The notes beneath the pieces were generated by a model, which saw only the letters and a list, made by a program, of their open reading frames with translations, made no database searches and was not told the DNA's origin. From the NCBI RefSeq assembly GCF_000377625.1, contig NZ_KB898328.1, forward strand, positions 124,001 to 188,000: a stretch of DNA of 64,000 bases. The letters are read 5' to 3'. The stretch is from Prevotella veroralis DSM 19559 = JCM 6290. GTDB lineage: Bacteria; Bacteroidota; Bacteroidia; Bacteroidales; Bacteroidaceae. A program made the position numbers and the translations under genes. This document shows, in pieces, positions 37,684 through 47,800 of the stretch (position 1 is its first letter; every line of letters begins with the position of its first letter).

Positions 37684-37703
37684 CACTCGCAAAAGCGAAA
37701 TGA

Positions 37704-37776
37704 GCGCCCTTAGCTCAGCTGGTAGAGCAACTGACTCTTAATCAGTGGGTCTAGGGTTCGAGTCCCTAAGGGCGCA
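37704..37776 (+). tRNA. tRNA-Lys(CTT), copy 1
   Basis: A 73-base cloverleaf: acceptor GCGCCCT/AGGGCGC, D arm GCTC...GAGC, anticodon stem ACTGA/TCAGT with loop CTCTTAA (anticodon CTT), T arm TAGGG/CCCTA with TTCGAGT loop, discriminator A. CCA is not encoded. Confidence 0.96.
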
Positions 37777-37815
37777 CAACTAATAGTTTTTTGACCCAGA
37801 ACTATCGCTTAGCAT

Positions 37816-37888
37816 GCGCCCTTAGCTCAGCTGGTAGAGCAACTGACTCTTAATCAGTGGGTCTAGGGTTCGAGTCCCTAAGGGCGCA
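37816..37888 (+). tRNA. tRNA-Lys(CTT), copy 2
   Basis: Identical over all 73 bases to the copy at 37704, 39 bp downstream, and probably on the same transcript. A terminator follows three bases after its end. Confidence 0.96.
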
Positions 37889-37890
37889 CA

Positions 37891-37924
37891 AAGAGGAATC
37901 CTATTTTATAGGATTCCTCTTTTT
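37891..37924 (+). terminator. tRNA-Lys operon terminator
   Basis: AAGAGGAATCCTA pairs with TAGGATTCCTCTT around a short TTTTA loop, followed by a T-tract. Confidence 0.9.
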
Positions 37925-38143
37925 GTATGCTTAAATACTATTCTTTCTCCTCTTTGTGATGCCTGAAACTAAAATTAGATACTTCTTCTATCGTTATTAT
38001 CATCTATATCTTTTGTAAGAGATAAACGATCCGTTTATATCAAACAAATTGATTGTCTGATATAAATAACACTTTTTTGCTATATAAGCTGACAATAAGT
38101 AAAATTCTTGCGGATTGATGTTTTCCAGTGGAGAAAAGGGTTG

Positions 38144-38214
38144 AGCGGAATACGGGAATCGAACCCGCCTCTCAGGCTTGGGAAGCCCGTGCACTACCGA
38201 TATGCTAATTCCGC
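38144..38214 (-). tRNA. tRNA-Gly(CCC)
   Basis: A 71-base cloverleaf on the minus strand: acceptor GCGGAAT/ATTCCGC, anticodon stem CGGGC/GCCTG (one G-U) with loop TTCCCAA (anticodon CCC), T loop TTCGATT, discriminator T as in Gly tRNAs. CCA is not encoded. It lies two bases from the 3' CCA of the tRNA-Thr. Confidence 0.94.
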
Positions 38215-38216
38215 AA

Positions 38217-38292
<76 letters not shown>

Positions 38293-38305
38293 GGTCTTGC
38301 GAGTG

Positions 38306-38337
38306 CAAAGATACAGCAAAAAAAACAAACAACCAAA
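38306..38337 (-). promoter_or_regulatory. Promoter of the tRNA-Thr/tRNA-Gly pair
   Basis: On the minus strand TTTG (38334-38337), 20 bases, TATCTTTG (38306-38313), about 14 bp before the tRNA-Thr 5' end. Confidence 0.75.
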
Positions 38338-38365
38338 TTTTACTTCTTTTTTATAAAGGTTTGTG

Positions 38366-38673
38366 TGTAAGTTGATGAGTGTGTAAGTCGACAAGTCCAC
38401 GAGTTGACAAGTTCATGAGTAGACAAGTGGATGAGTTGTTGGTCAAGTCGACGAGTGAACGAGTTGACAAGTAGACGAGTTGTTGGAGTAAGTTGACAAG
38501 TTCATGAGTAGACGGGTGGATGAGTTGTTGGTCAAGTCGACGAGTGAACGAGTTGACAAGTGGATGAGTTGTTGGAGTAAGTTGACAAGTTCACGAGTTG
38601 ACAAGTAGATGAGTTGTTGGAGTAAGTTGACAAGTTCACGAGTGGGCAGGTGGACGAGTAGTTTGTTCTGTTG
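38366..38673. repeat. R6 long tandem, degenerate 8-bp unit
   Basis: About 38 copies of an 8-bp unit of form RAGTnnAC (e.g. AAGTTGAC, GAGTTGAC, GAGTGAAC). The third position pair alternates between ACAAGT and ACGAGT. Higher-order blocks of about 90 bp, each with a GTTGTTGG break, repeat at least twice. Short pieces of the same tract (50-60 bp) occur in other gaps, usually next to TTTGTTCTGTTG. Confidence 0.8.
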
Positions 38674-38990
38674 TTAATGGTACTCTTCACTCCCCTCTCC
38701 ATTCGGAGAGGGGTTGGGGGTGAGGCTGTGAGGGATTTTGGACTGATTCTTCTTTTTCTTTTTTGCTGTCACTCCTGTCACCCTTTTGAGTATAGCAAAA
38801 GCTTAGTAATGAGTTAGTTACAGTAAATGTTAAAAGTGACAGCAACTTAAATTTAAATTTAGTTTGTGTTTTGATAGGGTAGAGGAGTGGATATGTAAGC
38901 AGCTTATTAGTTGTATGCTCTTGTATAGTTAAAAATACTTATAATAGTTAAATAGCTAAGGAAAGTGTGTTGTTATTACCATTATTTTCT

Positions 38991-38998
38991 TAATTTTG
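38991..38998 (+). promoter_or_regulatory. Probable susC promoter -7 box
   Basis: TAATTTTG matches TAnnTTTG; a GTTG at 38969-38972 could serve as the -33 element. It would give a ~315-base leader before susC. Confidence 0.45.
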
Positions 38999-39216
38999 TA
39001 CTCGTGAGGATTAACAAACCTATACTATACAAGGTGATGTTATGAGTATCTCTTTGATTGTCAGTCTGTTATTATGTACAAATAAGTCGTTGTGAGTATG
39101 ATTACAGAGTGATGGGAGAGTGATAAGTAACCCTAATAACAACCTAACGTGAACAAGACCTAAGACGAAAAGTTCCGTATTTAAAATATAAGTGGATAAT
39201 CTGAATCAGTGAAATC

Positions 39217-39232
39217 CCTTATATATATAAGG
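39217..39232. promoter_or_regulatory. Perfect 16-bp palindrome in the susC leader
   Basis: CCTTATATATATAAGG, 88 bp before the susC start codon. It could be an operator or an RNA hairpin, and overlaps a variant of the AAGGTGTAA word found elsewhere. Confidence 0.4.
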
Positions 39233-39319
39233 TGTAATAGAATCAGACACAAATGTAGATAAACTACGAAAGTGTTTGAATCCTCCATTTGAGCATTTGA
39301 AAAGGAATATTAAATAATA

Positions 39320-42300
39320 ATGTTTAAAAGCCTAAACCTAATGAAATTCTTTAAAGAATCAAAGCAGAAGCACCTGTATTTCTCAGCTGCTTTTGCATGT
39401 GCTCTGTCGTTGGCTTCAACGAATGTTTATGCTAACAGCAGTACTGTTCAAGCAACCTCTGTGCAGTCAGTGCAACAGAATGGTAATCACAAAGTAACAG
39501 GTAAAGTTGTTGACTCTGCGGGTGAACCACTTATTGGTGCAACCGTAATGGTTGAGGGTACCACAAATGGTACTGTTACCGACATTGATGGTAACTTCGT
39601 TCTCAACACAACACCTAATGCCAAGCTCGTCTTCTCGTACATTGGTTACACTGCGCAGACCATCCCTGTGGCTGGTAAGTCAACCCTTAACGTATCCATG
39701 AAAGAAGAGACTAACACCATGAATGAGGTGGTTGTGACTGCAATGGGTATTATGAGAAAGGAGAAATCACTTACTTATGCAACCCAGCAAGTGAAGGCTG
39801 AGGATCTTATGAAGGTACAGGATCCTAATGCCGCAAACTCTCTTGAAGGTAAGGTAGCTGGTATCACGATTACACCAAGTGCTGGTGGTGCCGGTGGTGC
39901 ATCGAAGATCGTTCTTCGTGGTAACCGTTCTATCCTTGGTAACAGTTCGCCATTGATCGTTGTTGATGGTGTGCCAATGAGTAATGGTATTCGTGGTCAG
40001 CAGGGTATGAGTGGTGAAGGCTTCGGTTCAACAGGTATGTCCGAAGGTTCTGACCCATTATCATTGATTAACCCAGATGATATCGAGTCAATCAACGTCC
40101 TCAAGGGTGCTAATGCTGCTGCGTTGTATGGTTCGCGTGCAGCCAATGGTGTTGTCATGATTACAACGAAGCGTGGTCGTGAAGGAAAGGTGGATATCAA
40201 TGTTACCTCTAACATCACTTTCGATTCTCCACTATTGACACCAAAGATTCAAAAGACATACGGTTCAACATACGACCCAGCAACAGGTGCATTGTCATTG
40301 AATAACTGGGGAGGTAAAGTGGCAGACCGTGCTGATAACGATCTCATCGTTCGTTCTCCATTAGACGATCGTTGGGTAGGTTATGAACCAGAGCAGATTG
40401 GTACCGATGCTATGACGGGGGCACCCATCATGGCACGCCGTCATGACGTACACTTGCGTAATCGCACTGTAAATGATGTAGACAACTTCTTCCGTACAGG
40501 TGTAACCACTAACAATTCAATCTCACTATCAGGAGGAACAGAGACATCACGTACCTATGTTTCAGTAGCCAATAGTCATGCAACAGGTATGATGCGTAAC
40601 AACTCCTACAATCGTAATTCTATCAGCTTCCGACAGACTTATAACTTCTTTAAGCGTCTTCACATCGATGCTTCAATGAACTATACTGAGACGAAGACAA
40701 GAAACCGTCCGGGTGGTGGTACGGTTGGTAACCCATTGTATCACTTGTACACTGCACCACAGAATATCGATATGGAATATTATCGCGACCATTATGTAAA
40801 TGCAGAAGGAAAGTGGTTGTCTAATCCATCATCATATTATAAGTTGGATGGTAAAAACTTTACTTGGGCTGCAGGACAGCGTACAACCTTAACAGGTCCA
40901 CAGCAGGAATGGGCATTCCTCTCACATCCAAACAATAACCCATACTGGTTGTTGAACATGGGTAACAGTCAGCAGAAGGAGAGCCGCCTCTTTGGTACAT
41001 TGCAAGCAAATGTTGATATCTATGATGGTTTGACCTTCCAGGCACGTGTCAACTACAGTCAACTTCGCTTCAAGAACCACGCTACACGTTATGCAACTAC
41101 CTTCTTACCAGCATCAATGGAAGACTACGGTCGCCTTTGGGATTCAGATGAGAAGACAACAGAGTTCTATACCGATTACCTTTTATCATATAATAAAGCC
41201 TTCGGAGACTACTCTGTTTCTGCAACAGCAGGTTTCGTTGGTCATACCATCAAGGGTGAAACAAAGAGTACAGACGTTGTTGCAACCTATTATGATCGCT
41301 TGATGCGTAAGCTCCCAACTATGGTTAACTACTTTGAAACGAGTGCCGGTGGCTATGGCGCAACCAGTACATCAAAGAGTTCTAACTGGGATCGTTCTTA
41401 CCTCTTCACTACGCAATTAGGTTGGAAAGAGACGATCTATCTCGATGCTTCTTATCGTCGTGACTGGTATCGTCCGTTCCGTTACTTCAAGCAGTTAGGT
41501 AAGATCAACACTGATAACTACGGTTACTTTGGTATCGGTGCGAATGCTATTGTTAGCCAGTTGGTTAAGTTGCCAGATTGGATTAACTTCTTGAAATATC
41601 GTGTATCTTACTCTTCAGTAGGTAACTCTATACCAAATAAGGCATACGGTGCTATGACTCGTAACCTTCAGACAGGTGCGCTTTCTGGTAACAAGTTGCT
41701 TGACTTCGCTCCAGTACCAGAGGAGACGGGTTCTTTCGAGACGGGTATTGAGTCATTATTCCTCAATAATCGTTTGAGTTTCGACTTCACCTTCTATAAT
41801 ACGGTGGTAAGACATCTATATATGGAGTTGGGTTCTCTTGGTGGTAACACTGAATTGTTGAACTCTGCAAAGGTTCGTAATACAGGTTTTGAAACCACCA
41901 TCGGTTACGACTTCAAGCTCGGTAAGGACTTGCGTTGGCGTACTTCTTACAACCTCTCATTCAATGATAACAAGATTCTTGAGACGGGTTACGATAAGGA
42001 TGGAACCTCTCGTAAGTATCAGCAGACAGTAGGTGAGGCTAAAGTTGTTTATCAGAAGGGTGGCTCTATTGGTGATATTTACGCTGGCGACTTTATGCGT
42101 GATGCCAATGGTCACATCGTCTTGACGGCTAAGGGTGAGCCAACATTTGATAAGACAGGCTCTAATGACCGTTATCTCGGTAATATGAATTCTAAGTGGC
42201 AGATGGGTTGGACAAACACATTTAACTATAAGGACTTCCAGCTCTCAGTACTTATCAATGGTCGTATCGGCGGTAAGGTGTTCTCATTGACAGAGTCTTA

Positions 42301-42727
42301 TCTTGATTACATCGGTGCTTCACAGCGTACAGCAGATGCACGTTTAGCAGCAGAGAAGAACAATATTGTTGCTAAAGACTATGGTAACGTTCCGGGAATG
42401 GTACTGAATGATGGTAGTGGTCGCATTGTTCCAATACAGGCTTACTATCAGGCGTTGGGTGCTTCAAGCAACCCATCAAGCTACCTCTATAGTGGTACTA
42501 ACTTCCGTCTCCGTGAGCTATCATTGGGTTACACCTTCCGTGATGTTTTCGGTATGAACCGCAACTTGACACTCTCATTCATTGCTCGTAACCTGTTCTT
42601 CCTGTATAAGGATGCACCAACAGACCCAGATGTATCACTCTCTACACAGAATGGTCTCGGAGCATTTGAGAGCTTCAATATGCCATCATCACGTTCATTC
42701 GGTTTCTCTGTGAAGGCTAATTTCTAA
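39320..42727 (+). CDS. SusC-like TonB-linked outer-membrane transporter
   Basis: A 1135-residue RagA/SusC family importer. A long signal region (to about residue 40) leads into a carboxypeptidase-like domain (about 52-130; HKVTGKVVDSAGEPLIGATVMVEGTTNGTVTDIDGNF). Next come the TonB box region (MNEVVVTAMG), the plug (GKVAGITITPSAGGAGGASKIVLRGNRSILGNSSPLIVVDGVP) and the large barrel, ending FGFSVKANF. It binds and imports oligosaccharides with its SusD partner, coupled to TonB. The partner lies 193 bp downstream and three GH85 enzymes follow, so N-glycan oligosaccharides are the likely cargo. The long leader suggests post-transcriptional or promoter control. Confidence 0.95.
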   Translation: MFKSLNLMKFFKESKQKHLYFSAAFACALSLASTNVYANSSTVQATSVQSVQQNGNHKVTGKVVDSAGEPLIGATVMVEGTTNGTVTDIDGNFVLNTTPNAKLVFSYIGYTAQTIPVAGKSTLNVSMKEETNTMNEVVVTAMGIMRKEKSLTYATQQVKAEDLMKVQDPNAANSLEGKVAGITITPSAGGAGGASKIVLRGNRSILGNSSPLIVVDGVPMSNGIRGQQGMSGEGFGSTGMSEGSDPLSLINPDDIESINVLKGANAAALYGSRAANGVVMITTKRGREGKVDINVTSNITFDSPLLTPKIQKTYGSTYDPATGALSLNNWGGKVADRADNDLIVRSPLDDRWVGYEPEQIGTDAMTGAPIMARRHDVHLRNRTVNDVDNFFRTGVTTNNSISLSGGTETSRTYVSVANSHATGMMRNNSYNRNSISFRQTYNFFKRLHIDASMNYTETKTRNRPGGGTVGNPLYHLYTAPQNIDMEYYRDHYVNAEGKWLSNPSSYYKLDGKNFTWAAGQRTTLTGPQQEWAFLSHPNNNPYWLLNMGNSQQKESRLFGTLQANVDIYDGLTFQARVNYSQLRFKNHATRYATTFLPASMEDYGRLWDSDEKTTEFYTDYLLSYNKAFGDYSVSATAGFVGHTIKGETKSTDVVATYYDRLMRKLPTMVNYFETSAGGYGATSTSKSSNWDRSYLFTTQLGWKETIYLDASYRRDWYRPFRYFKQLGKINTDNYGYFGIGANAIVSQLVKLPDWINFLKYRVSYSSVGNSIPNKAYGAMTRNLQTGALSGNKLLDFAPVPEETGSFETGIESLFLNNRLSFDFTFYNTVVRHLYMELGSLGGNTELLNSAKVRNTGFETTIGYDFKLGKDLRWRTSYNLSFNDNKILETGYDKDGTSRKYQQTVGEAKVVYQKGGSIGDIYAGDFMRDANGHIVLTAKGEPTFDKTGSNDRYLGNMNSKWQMGWTNTFNYKDFQLSVLINGRIGGKVFSLTESYLDYIGASQRTADARLAAEKNNIVAKDYGNVPGMVLNDGSGRIVPIQAYYQALGASSNPSSYLYSGTNFRLRELSLGYTFRDVFGMNRNLTLSFIARNLFFLYKDAPTDPDVSLSTQNGLGAFESFNMPSSRSFGFSVKANF

Positions 42728-42920
42728 GAGAGAAGAAGAGTTTTTAGGAGTTAAAGGGGCGAAAGGGAGTGAAAGAAGTTAAGATAATAGTGCTGATTGC
42801 GAAACTTCTTTGATAACCGAAGGGATTAGAGATGTTATCCTTTACGTGTACTTTCTCTCTTTACTCCTACTCTCTATAGATAAGGAAAATCAATAAACTA
42901 ACAATCTAAAGAATAAAGTA

Positions 42921-44738
42921 ATGAAAAGTAAACATATAATCGTACTCATGGCGATGGCATTGCCTACATTCGGTTTACAGTCATGCCTCGACTATGATAA
43001 CCCTGGTGATGAGTTCAACTCAACAACTAAGAACGTTGAGAAAGTTACCAGCCGTGGTGATGTGGATAAGATTCCTTTCCGTCAAGCTACTGATGCAGCG
43101 GCTGCTGGTGCAGCATTGACTGCTATGCAAGATTTGCTTGATGCAGGTGTTGGTGGACAGTTCTCTATGCGTGGAGGTAAGAATGGTGAGAACCCAGGTC
43201 CACATGCTTATCAATACCAGTATTCTCTCGGTGTTGACAACTATGCTGAGTATTCTGTCGTTCCACACACCTTCTTCCAGTACTCTAAGATTCGTTTAGC
43301 ATCATCATACGCTATTGACCAGAAGTGTTATGGGGGTGCATGGGGTTCATTCACAGAGATGAAGACGAGTCTTGTACCTATCTTGAATAACGAGAAAATC
43401 AATGCTATTCCAGAGCTGAAGGCTGCTTACTTGACACTTTTCAATCAGCAAGCTGTAGAAGTTGCTGACGTTTATGGTCCAATGCCCTATCGTGAGTTGA
43501 AGACGAACTTACAGGTTGGTCCTTATACATATAATAAGGTGGAGGATGTTTACAATGATGTTATTGCCAACCTTGACACCGCTGTTGCTTGCTTCCACTA
43601 CTTCGATCAGAAGCCAGAAGCTTATAAGCAGAAGATTAAGGACGCATTCGTTGAACGCTTCGTAGTAATGAACAATGGTGGAACTGCTGACGGAACATTG
43701 AAAGAGTGGGCTCGTTACGCAAACTCTTTGAAGCTCCGTATTGCCATGCACATGGTAAAGAGCGACCCAGTTCGTGCACAGAAGTTAGCGGAAGAGGCTG
43801 TTACTGATGGTGTCATTGAGAATGAGTCTCAAAGTGTTTCTATCCGTCCGGGTGTGATGGGATTCAGTCATCCATTGCCAGGAGTAGAGAATTGGGGTGA
43901 TGCCCGTATGAGTGCAACGATGGAGATAACCTTAAAGACCTTCGATCACCCATGGTTGAAATACCTCTTTAAGAAGAACGATAACGTAATTAAGAACAAC
44001 AAGACGGGTGAGACGACACCAGCAAATACTCGTATTTGTGGTATACGTACAGGTACACACCCAGGTGAAGGACAAGGTTACGATGAGAACCAATACATCG
44101 CATTCAGTAAGTTGAATGAACAATACTTCACCACTGCTCCGCTTTATCTTATGAAGTATGCAGAGGTTTGCTTCTTACGTGCTGAAGGTGCACTTCGTGG
44201 TTGGAACATGGGCGGAACACCACAGCACTTCTATGAGGAAGGTATTCTTCATGGTAACTGCGAAGACCCAGAAATGAAGTCGAATGACGGTGAAGGACCT
44301 GCTGGTCAGCATGGTGTCAACTGGTATGACGCATGGATTCATAAGTACATGGAGCAAGAGAATCCTGTTGCTTACGTCTATAAGGATCCTACGGGTGATA
44401 CCCCTGACGCTGCTTCTCCTATCCATGTTGGTGTGAAGTGGAATGATGGTGACTCTCAAGAAACCAAACTTGAGAAGATTATCACACAGAAGTATCTTGC
44501 CACATATCCTAATGGTTTCGAGGCATGGGTAGACCTTCGTCGTACTGGCTTCCCACGTATGTTGCCTGTTCTTAACATTGATGAGGCTGACGGTAGTTTG
44601 CTTCCTGGTGACATCATGCGCCGTTTGCCATTCCCTGGAACAAGTGATATTGCTACCAAGCAGGATGTTGACAACACTGGTATTCCTGCCTTGGGTGGTC
44701 CTGATAAGATGGCAACTCGCCTCTTCTGGGATAAGTAG
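42921..44738 (+). CDS. SusD-like surface glycan-binding lipoprotein
   Basis: A 605-residue RagB/SusD family lipoprotein. The signal ends in a lipobox (LQSC at about residue 22), followed by LDYDNPGDE, an acidic stretch of the type linked to surface export of Bacteroidota lipoproteins. The TPR-like helical body includes YLTLFNQQAVEVADVYGPMPYREL and the end motif EAWVDLRRTGFPRM typical of SusD. It caps the SusC barrel and captures glycans at the cell surface. It is longer than many SusD proteins (about 500-550). The 193-bp spacer after susC has partly complementary arms that may form a stem. Confidence 0.93.
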   Translation: MKSKHIIVLMAMALPTFGLQSCLDYDNPGDEFNSTTKNVEKVTSRGDVDKIPFRQATDAAAAGAALTAMQDLLDAGVGGQFSMRGGKNGENPGPHAYQYQYSLGVDNYAEYSVVPHTFFQYSKIRLASSYAIDQKCYGGAWGSFTEMKTSLVPILNNEKINAIPELKAAYLTLFNQQAVEVADVYGPMPYRELKTNLQVGPYTYNKVEDVYNDVIANLDTAVACFHYFDQKPEAYKQKIKDAFVERFVVMNNGGTADGTLKEWARYANSLKLRIAMHMVKSDPVRAQKLAEEAVTDGVIENESQSVSIRPGVMGFSHPLPGVENWGDARMSATMEITLKTFDHPWLKYLFKKNDNVIKNNKTGETTPANTRICGIRTGTHPGEGQGYDENQYIAFSKLNEQYFTTAPLYLMKYAEVCFLRAEGALRGWNMGGTPQHFYEEGILHGNCEDPEMKSNDGEGPAGQHGVNWYDAWIHKYMEQENPVAYVYKDPTGDTPDAASPIHVGVKWNDGDSQETKLEKIITQKYLATYPNGFEAWVDLRRTGFPRMLPVLNIDEADGSLLPGDIMRRLPFPGTSDIATKQDVDNTGIPALGGPDKMATRLFWDK

Positions 44739-44851
44739 ACTCCTAACTTCTAATCGTATCGTTATCTTGAAACAACGTCTTAGCAGAGAGCATGAATCGG
44801 CTCTCTGCTGGGAACCAAATTATAGAAAGCTAATAACCAAGCCTAAATTAT

Positions 44852-47800
44852 ATGAATAAAAAAATTACTCTTAGTGCATGGCTCATTGCAGCCATGATGA
44901 CAATGGCACCTGTTGGTGGTGCTAATGCACAAACGTCTCCAACTGCTTCAACGCAAGTTTATGATCTTTCTAAGCTTAGCGATCAGGTCTTATTAGAGCA
45001 TTTTGCAGAGCTTATAGATCAAAATAAGAAGTATCCAACAGATGCTGATCTGCAGAAATGGGGCATTAAAGACGAGGTGGAATTCATTCGTTCTCACGTG
45101 AAGAAACGTGCTATTGAGTCACGTGAAGACCGTCTTATCAAAGACACATACGAGAAGCGTAACCTCTTTATGAATATTCCCGGCGGTGCAGGAAAGAACC
45201 TCGGCGGTTATCCATCAAAGACTTTTGCGAATGATAACTTCTCTATGTGGAACTATACCAACCTATTTGGTGCATGGAACTACGGGCTTTTCCAGGCTCC
45301 AGGTTCATGGGCTGACGCTGCGCACCGCAATGGTACAAGCATCTTTGCAGGTATCAAGTTCTTCGATCATACGACTGGTGGAGCTGCTGATAGTTGGGCT
45401 TCTTTCATCAAGAAACGCAATGCCGATGGGAACTTCCGTTATACACATGCAATCATCAACTGCATGCGCTTTCTCGGTTTCGATGGTATCAATTATAACT
45501 GGGAAAGCACGAATGCCTATAATGAGCAGGTCAATGTAGATTTCCACAAGGAGCTTTACAGGATTGCAAAGGCTGAAGGGTTTAATGATTTCAAGATCAT
45601 GTACTATACTACCAGCCCAATGCTGACATCGCATAATTCTAACTATATATGGGGTACTAACCCTGACAACCGTATCTCTGAATTGATGCTGAACTATTCG
45701 GGTAATGACTTCAGTTATCAAATGGGCAGCTCTGTAAAAGTGGCAGAGAGCACCATGGGCTCTGCTGATGGTCTATATGCTGGTGTCTGGATTGTTAGTA
45801 TGAACAGACGTTGGAACGACCTCAATAAGGACGAAGATACTAAGCGTTGTGGTATTTGCCTATGGGGTGAACATGCAGAGAGTCGCTTCTGGAGCTATAA
45901 TACTGGTGGTGATGCTTTGTCACGTATGTCTAATTATCAAGAATATTTAGAGCGTGCTTTCTCTGGCGGTAATCGTAATCCTTTGTTACGTCCAGAGATT
46001 AGAAACACTGGTAATGAGGTTGAGGCACATAATGGCACACCTGCATTGAGCGCATTTGCGGGTCTTGCATCATGGATTCCGGAGCGTACTGCCATTTCTG
46101 GAAAACTACCTTTTGCAACTCACTTCAACATGGGTAATGGCGAACTTTATAATTATAAAGGTAAGAAGACAGCTGGCTCATGGTATAACATGAGTAGTCA
46201 GGATGTTGTTCCAACCTATCGTTGGTTGGTTGTTAATGCAGGTACAGAGGCTGCAAGCACAGCTATTCAACCATCTTTGACCAATGAAGATGCCTATACA
46301 GGTGGTGCTTGCTTGAGCTTGAAAGGTGTAAGCAATGCAGGTCCAACAGACGTTGTTCTCTATAAGACTAACCTCACCCCTTCTAAGGGTAAGGTCGTAG
46401 CTAAAGTTGCTATTAAGACTGGTAAAGAGGGAACAACAGACTCTAAACTTTCCTTGATTGTACGTGTGAATGGTGCTTGGAAAGCATACGAACTGGGTAA
46501 AACAGAGAATAGTAATTGGACAGAAAAGCGTGTAGAACTGAATGATATCACTACTAATCAGAAGATTGATCGTATCGGTTTGCGTGTAAATAATCCAGAT
46601 GCTAACTATAAAGTTCTTGTTGGTAAGCTCGAAATCAATGATGACGTGACAGCCACACCAGCAAATGTTAAGGATCTGACCATCCAAGTGAAAGAAGAGA
46701 CCAAGACCTCTCTTTCTGTAAAGGCTGTATGGGGTATCGATAAGGAAGCAGACTCGGCTCCAATCGTATATAACGATGATGCAAACATTGATCACTTCGA
46801 GATTCTCTATAAGAATGGACAGAACGGAACTGTTTCAGAGATCGGTCGTACTTCACAGTGGGCTACTTTCGTTCCTAACATTCAGTTTACTAACGAAAAT
46901 GATAAGCCATTTATCGGTGTTCGTTCAGTAGGAACTGACCTCAAGACATACTCTAAGGTAGTATGGAAAGAAGTACCTCGTGCTAATCAAGCAGACCTCC
47001 CTAAGGCAAAAGATGATTCTTACGGCACAGTTGAATTGGATAATTCTGCTGCTGGCGCTGCCACTGCTAAGAAGATTCGTTACGTTCAGCAGTTCCAAAC
47101 AGAGGGCGGTACAGAGAACATCAATTATACTGCTTCTGGTCCTGCTGGTAATGAAACCAACTATGTTGATGCAACTGATCAGAAATTGGTTGTGGCTCAA
47201 GGTGCAAAAGTCAAGGTGAAGATCAAGGGTTACAAAGCAACTGAATATACTGACGGATCACATGATGATCTCCGTTACTGCATGGGTAAAGCATGGATGG
47301 ACTTTAATGGTGACCATCAGTTTAACCCTGATAACCTTACTGATAAGCCAGAGTCTGGTGAGTGTGTAGTCTTCTTCGGCAAGGTTCGTGCTGGTGTTCC
47401 TGAACAGGTAGAAAAACTTAATGAATACGAGTTCACCGTTCCTCAGGATGCTAAACCGGGTAAGAGTCGTATTCGCCTCGTATTCTGTGACGCATGGTTC
47501 CAAGGTGGTTTGACCCCAACGGGTAAGTTCAATAAGGGCTTTGCTATCGATTTTGACGTAGAGATCACAGGTACAAATACGCCTCGTCCTGGTAAGGTTG
47601 ACACCCACGATAAGGGTAATGCTGAACAGCCAGAGATGCTTGAAGGTGGTTCAACTAACATTGAGACAGCTAATGCCGGCGCGGCTTCTTCAGTTGTAGT
47701 TGCCGATGGTAAGGTTAACTTTAGCAATGTTGAGCGTGCATGGATCTTCTCTGCTGATGGTCAGACTATCAAGAGTATGGTTCAGCCAAAGGCGTTCAAT

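Larger units (their letters stand above)
36380..37703. repeat. 1.3-kb gap: repeat mosaic, small-RNA candidate and tRNA promoter
   Basis: No protein gene is seen. R8 (about 36390-36445), R5 (about 36450-36485), R6 (about 36488-36540) and an R2 element (about 36545-36655) come first. Next is unique sequence with a strong minus-strand transcription unit (36759-36882). Then follow R4 (about 36985-37028), a lone R1 unit (37096-37117), the foldback element 37124-37277, R8, a half R2 (about 37355-37385), an R1 array (37405-37514), an inverted R4 (37530-37566) and an R7-like hairpin. The tRNA promoter ends the gap. Confidence 0.75.
38293..39319. other. 1-kb gap: tRNA promoter, 8-bp tandem tract, R4, susC promoter and leader
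   Basis: No gene is seen. After the divergent tRNA promoter comes a long R6 tandem (38366-38673) and an inverted R4 (about 38690-38727). Unique AT-rich sequence follows, with a likely susC -7 box TAATTTTG at 38991-38998. The remaining ~315 bases would be a long 5' leader that includes a perfect 16-bp palindrome at 39217-39232. Confidence 0.65.

Noticed and set aside
38000..38194. Open frame across the tRNA-Gly gene
   Set aside because: It overlaps a well-formed tRNA and has no homology-like features.
46178..46795. 205-residue minus-strand open frame inside GH85 gene 1
   Set aside because: It is antisense to a well-supported domain region, Cys/Phe/Ile-rich, and lacks any family motif.
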